From Pseudomonadota bacterium (lineage in GTDB: Bacteria > Myxococcota_A > UBA796 > GCA-2862545), in the NCBI GenBank assembly GCA_947505245.1, contig CANNIZ010000050.1:1-34555 (forward strand): a DNA stretch of 34,555 nucleotides, in the 5' to 3' direction. A program made the translations under genes and the position numbers. The notes beneath the pieces are model-generated. The model did not search any database and was not told the DNA's origin. It worked only from the letters and a program-made list of their open reading frames with translations. Positions within the stretch are counted from its first letter, which is position 1. Each line of letters starts with the position of its first letter. Below are positions 31,925 through 34,555 of this stretch, one piece after another.

Positions 31925-32161
31925 TCAGCGCGGGGTCGCCTTCCACGCGCGGAACCGATGCAGCAGTTCGTCGCGCACCTGCGCCGGAGGCTGTTCTTCG
32001 GGCAGGTGACCGAGGGACTGGCGCGTCTGCTCGAGCTGGCGCAGGTACACCCGGCAGGGCTCGCAAAGGCCAAGATGGAACTGGAAACGCAGCTGTTCCA
32101 GCGTCGACATCCGGCCTTCGACGTAATCGCCCACCAACCGCGTGAGTTGCTGGCAGGTCAT
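31925..32161 (-). CDS. Soluble zinc-binding anti-sigma factor
   Basis: 78 residues with no membrane span. MTCQQLTRLVGDYVEGRMS followed by FHLGLCEPCRVYL forms the zf-HC2 zinc-binding anti-sigma motif: Cys3, His29, Cys33 and Cys36 are the likely ligands. Such ZAS proteins hold their ECF sigma factor inactive and release it on oxidation of the zinc thiols, as in RsrA-like systems. The C-terminus is helical and charged. The ATG overlaps the sigma factor stop (ATGA), as expected for a matched pair. Confidence 0.9.
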   Translation of the reverse strand: MTCQQLTRLVGDYVEGRMSTLEQLRFQFHLGLCEPCRVYLRQLEQTRQSLGHLPEEQPPAQVRDELLHRFRAWKATPR

Positions 32162-32778
32162 GGCCGCCCCCTGGTCTTGTCGTCCACAAACGTTCGGATG
32201 GCAGCCCGGGCGCGATGCAACAGCACGCGCTGGTTGCCTTCAGTGAGCTCAAGCATCTCGCAGATCGCAGGCGAATCCAACTCTTCGACGTCATGCAGGA
32301 GCACGACCGCGCGCTGACGCTCCGGGAGCAGCTTCAGCGCCTCCTCGAACCAGGCGACGAGCTGCCGGTTCGACGTCAACGCCTCGGGCGTGTCCCATTC
32401 CCATGGCCGCGGCTGGCGAATCCAATGGCCGGTGGCATCGAAGCGCGCAGCCTCGACGAAGTCGCCGGTGTCGTCCACCGAGGAAAACGGCACCTGCTTG
32501 CTGTCGCGAATGGCTCGGGTCTTTGCGCGGTTCGATAGGATTCGAAACAGGAACGTGCGCAGGGAAGCGCGGCCCTCGAACCGCGGCAGCGCGTCGAGGA
32601 ACGCAATCCAGGTGTCCTGCACCACCTCCTCGGCCGAGGCAAAATCCTTGATGAAGACTCGGGCAACTCCGATCATTGCGCGGTGGTGGCGCGCCACCAG
32701 GGCGCTGAACGCGGATTCGTCCCCATCGAGGATGCGACGGGCGACGTCGAGGTCGTTGTGGGGCGGTCCTTTCACCAT
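32158..32778 (-). CDS. ECF RNA polymerase sigma factor
   Basis: 206 residues. Region 2 is SAFSALVARHHRAMIGVARV...EVVQDTWIAFLDALPRFEG with the -10 recognition helix; then RASLRTFLFRILSNRAKTR. The linker to region 4 is longer than usual (about residues 90-135). Region 4 is LPERQRAVVLLHDVEELDSPAICEML, then LTEGNQRVLLHRARAAIR, the helix-turn-helix that reads the -35 box. It should direct its own operon: anti-sigma, lipoprotein, dioxygenase, acyltransferase and SGNH genes follow closely. Regulation is probably through the zinc-thiol anti-sigma factor. No strong ribosome binding site precedes the ATG. Confidence 0.93.
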   Translation of the reverse strand: MVKGPPHNDLDVARRILDGDESAFSALVARHHRAMIGVARVFIKDFASAEEVVQDTWIAFLDALPRFEGRASLRTFLFRILSNRAKTRAIRDSKQVPFSSVDDTGDFVEAARFDATGHWIRQPRPWEWDTPEALTSNRQLVAWFEEALKLLPERQRAVVLLHDVEELDSPAICEMLELTEGNQRVLLHRARAAIRTFVDDKTRGRP

Positions 32779-32799
32779 GGCCGTGCAGTTTCACACAGA

Positions 32800-32822
32800 T
32801 TCCACGCACCTGCCGCGTGGAA
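32800..32822. promoter_or_regulatory. Inverted repeat with GCGTGGAA on both strands between divergent genes
   Basis: TTCCACGC (32800-32807), seven bases, GCGTGGAA (32815-32822): a perfect 8-bp inverted repeat. Each strand thus reads GCGTGGAA toward its own gene, the ECF sigma factor on one side and the large membrane protein on the other. GGAA is the usual core of ECF -35 boxes, so the two arms may be back-to-back ECF promoters; equally it could be a repressor site. Confidence 0.45.
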
Positions 32823-32885
32823 ACGTGACAGGAGGATATGCAAGGATGACGGTTCGCCGTGCGTTCAGGTCACGCAGGAGGTTCC

Positions 32886-34555
32886 ATGTCGGCGCTGTTC
32901 GCAGATCCTGAAAAAGCCGCGCTTCGCGGCGTGGCCGACCGGATTTCGCGCGCCCAATGGCTGCTGCGCCGCAAATTCCTGGTGAAGGCGCTGGTCGCTG
33001 GCGCGTGGGCAGGCCTCGTCGGTGTGCTCGCCCTCGCTGTGGTGTCGCGGTTCTGGTGGGTCCTCCCGTTTCGCGCGTTGTGGCTCACGCCGGCCCCGCT
33101 GGCGATCGGCCTCGCCGTCGGAACGATCGCGGGCTTATGGAAGAAGAACCTCGGCTCGCGCGAAACCGCCATATTGCTTGACCGCAAGCTCGGCACCGAA
33201 GAGGTGCTGATCACCGCGCTGCACATGGAAGGGCAGCCTGACTCTGAAGCCCGGCAACGCGTGCTCGCTCAGGCGAAGCGAGCGTTGCCCGACACGTCCG
33301 CGGTCGATCGCGCGATCCCGATCTCATGGCCCACCAACACGCGCGCAATGCCCCTGTTGTTGCTCATCGCCGCGATCGTGTTCGTGCTGCCCACCCTGAA
33401 GGCGGCGGTCCCCCACACCATGGCTCAGGGCGGCTCTGCGACGGCCTCTGAGGGCAAGCGCATCGAGGAGCGCCTCGACAAGCTCGAAGAGGACCTCGGT
33501 GTGGCGCTGCCGCCCGAGGTCTCCGATGACGTCGAGCAGCTGGTCGAGGACCTGAAGTCCGGCGACCTGGACGACAAGGAAGCGATTCGGCGCATCGAAG
33601 AGGTGCGAACGGAGCTGTCCAAGCTCGAGAGCCAGCTCCAAGGCAGCCAGGATCTGCTCGAGACGCTCAAGGATTCGGCGGACGCGCTCAAGCAGGCGGA
33701 GACCGACGCAGCGACCAAGCGCCTCGGCGACGCGATGCAGCACGGCGACATGAAGGGCGCAGCCGACGCGGCGCAGGACCTTGCGGACGCGTTGAAGGAC
33801 ATGGACCCGGCGCAGATGAAAGCGGACGCCGACGCGATCAAGAAGGCCGCGGAGGCGCTCGAGAAGTCGCCGGAACCCGCCATGCAGCAGCTCGCGCAGC
33901 AGATGCAGAGCGCCGCCCAGCAGATGTCGGGCGCCGCCGGGCAGTCGGGAACCCAGGGGCAGTCGGGAACCCAGGGGCAGTCGGGAACCCAGGGGCAGTC
34001 GGGAACCCAGGGGCAGTCAGGAACCCAGGGACAGTCGGGAACCCAGGGGCAGTCGGGAACCCAGGGGCAGTCGGGAACCCAGGGACAGTCGGGGACCCAG
34101 GGACAGTCGGGAACCCAGGGACAGTCGGGGACCCAGGGACAGTCGGGGACCCAGGGACAGTCGGGGACCCAGGGACAGTCGGGGACCCAGGGACAGTCGG
34201 GGACCCAGGGACAGAGCGGCTCATCCGGTCAAGCCGGCACGCAGGCCGCGCAGCAAGCGCTCCAACAGCTCTCGCAGCAGCTCCAGCAGACGCAGAGCGC
34301 GGCCCAGCAGGCGCAGCAGGACGCGGGCGCGCTCGCGGCGTCCCAGCAGATGAACGGCGCGCTCCAGGGCAGCAGCCAGCGCCTCGGCCAGCCGGGTGGA
34401 AACCAGGGCCAGAGCAACGGGCAAGGGCAAGGGCAAGGGCAAGGGCAAGGCCAGGGACAAGGGCAAGGCCAGGGACAAGGGCAAGGCCAGGGACAAGGGC
34501 AAGGCCAGGGACAAGGGCAAGGCCAGGGACAAGGGCAAGGCCAGGGACAAGGGCA
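32886..34555 (+). CDS. Large membrane protein with coiled-coil and Q/G-rich repeats (DUF4175-like), partial
   Basis: The reading frame opens at ATG 32886 (AGGAGG six bases upstream) and is still open at the window edge after 556 codons. N-terminus: two membrane spans (about residues 33-57 and 66-84), a cytosolic or periplasmic part with ETAILLDRKLGTEEVLITAL, and a third span (about 155-171). Residues 190-350 are charged helices, probably coiled coil (KRIEERLDKLEEDLG, EVRTELSKLESQLQGS). Residues 353-442 are 15 copies of QSGTQG. A Gln-rich helix follows (ALQQLSQQLQQTQSAAQQAQ), and from residue 512 an uninterrupted (GQ) run continues to the edge. The first part recalls DUF4175-type proteins (from memory, unverified). 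Function unknown; it diverges from the ECF operon and may share its regulation. Confidence 0.8.
   Translation, partial: MSALFADPEKAALRGVADRISRAQWLLRRKFLVKALVAGAWAGLVGVLALAVVSRFWWVLPFRALWLTPAPLAIGLAVGTIAGLWKKNLGSRETAILLDRKLGTEEVLITALHMEGQPDSEARQRVLAQAKRALPDTSAVDRAIPISWPTNTRAMPLLLLIAAIVFVLPTLKAAVPHTMAQGGSATASEGKRIEERLDKLEEDLGVALPPEVSDDVEQLVEDLKSGDLDDKEAIRRIEEVRTELSKLESQLQGSQDLLETLKDSADALKQAETDAATKRLGDAMQHGDMKGAADAAQDLADALKDMDPAQMKADADAIKKAAEALEKSPEPAMQQLAQQMQSAAQQMSGAAGQSGTQGQSGTQGQSGTQGQSGTQGQSGTQGQSGTQGQSGTQGQSGTQGQSGTQGQSGTQGQSGTQGQSGTQGQSGTQGQSGTQGQSGTQGQSGSSGQAGTQAAQQALQQLSQQLQQTQSAAQQAQQDAGALAASQQMNGALQGSSQRLGQPGGNQGQSNGQGQGQGQGQGQGQGQGQGQGQGQGQGQGQGQGQGQGQGQGQGQG
33942..34211 (+). repeat. 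Fifteen tandem copies of an 18-bp coding repeat
   Basis: 15 in-frame units encode Gln-Ser-Gly-Thr-Gln-Gly. Early units mostly use GGAACCCAGGGG, late ones GGGACCCAGGGA, so blocks of each type were copied separately. The near-absence of divergence points to recent expansion. Confidence 0.95.
34419..34555 (+). repeat. Gly-Gln minisatellite: 6-bp units then 18-bp units, running off the edge
   Basis: Five GGGCAA units (34419-34448) are followed by five full and one nearly full copy of the 18-bp unit GGCCAGGGACAAGGGCAA (34449-34555). All encode Gly-Gln. The end of the array is outside the window, so its copy number is unknown. Confidence 0.95.

Noticed and set aside
33838..34224. A collagen-like minus-strand frame (PGSPTV repeats)
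   Set aside because: It is the complement of the QSGTQG repeat array in another frame; the plus-strand frame is much longer, has a good start and continues on both sides of the array.
34221..34550. A minus-strand frame rich in LALPLS
   Set aside because: Reverse complement of the Gly-Gln repeat; no start signal or family character.

Overview
The window is GC-rich chromosomal DNA, densely packed with genes on both strands. Conserved housekeeping genes alternate with many small lipoproteins. These include a MopE-type metal-binding protein, a YARHG protein, a Cys-rich repeat protein, and a zinc-binding anti-sigma factor with its ECF sigma factor. Together they suggest a member of the Myxococcota or a related 'deltaproteobacterial' lineage. 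This is an inference from gene content; there is no rRNA here to confirm it. No gene-free stretch exceeds 300 bases, and I saw no tRNA, rRNA or CRISPR array.

Layout. 1-682 (minus): a less GC-rich accessory patch with a small CxxC protein whose reading frame looks broken, and a 39-residue ORF coupled to it. 779-4486 (minus): nadE followed by an ABC ATPase and its permease. 4524-12334 (plus): the translation and envelope cluster rpsB, tsf, pyrH, a diguanylate cyclase, frr, uppS, cdsA, rseP and tsaB. 12396-13355: two lipoproteins. 13358-16132 (minus): a small unknown protein, a thioredoxin-TPR protein and a hemD-like gene. 16154-19692: a lipoprotein-like gene, tkt (minus) and a YARHG lipoprotein. 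19747-21289: a CapA-like phosphoesterase and a PGRP amidase whose 5' ends overlap head to head. 21303-21976: an antitoxin/PIN-toxin pair. 22019-26577: pyk, a lipoprotein, a methyltransferase (minus), a membrane protein and an M23 endopeptidase. 26574-32778 (minus): an ECF sigma factor, soluble anti-sigma factor, lipoprotein, cysteine dioxygenase, AlgI-type acyltransferase and SGNH hydrolase, followed by a pseudokinase-PP2C fusion and a tiny lipoprotein. 32886 to the end (plus): a large membrane protein with extreme Q/G-rich repeats that runs off the edge.

The most notable finding is a dispersed structured element present twice, at about 1559-1709 and 6203-6337. The two copies share a box, a hairpin loop and a bulge. 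Their two main stems differ at many positions yet remain perfectly paired, which is compensatory change. Copy A is flanked by an exact 16-bp direct repeat. Removing the element plus one repeat would restore a 4-bp ATGA overlap between the ABC ATPase and permease genes, so it appears to be an insertion. Copy B sits directly upstream of pyrH. A second unexplained repeat, two direct and two inverted 31-bp units, lies at 23471-23655. Other points of interest are a pseudokinase-PP2C fusion with an inserted zinc ribbon, a possibly leaderless toxin-antitoxin operon, an ECF operon joining cysteine dioxygenase with an O-acyltransferase, and convergent gene pairs whose stop codons interlock in palindromes.
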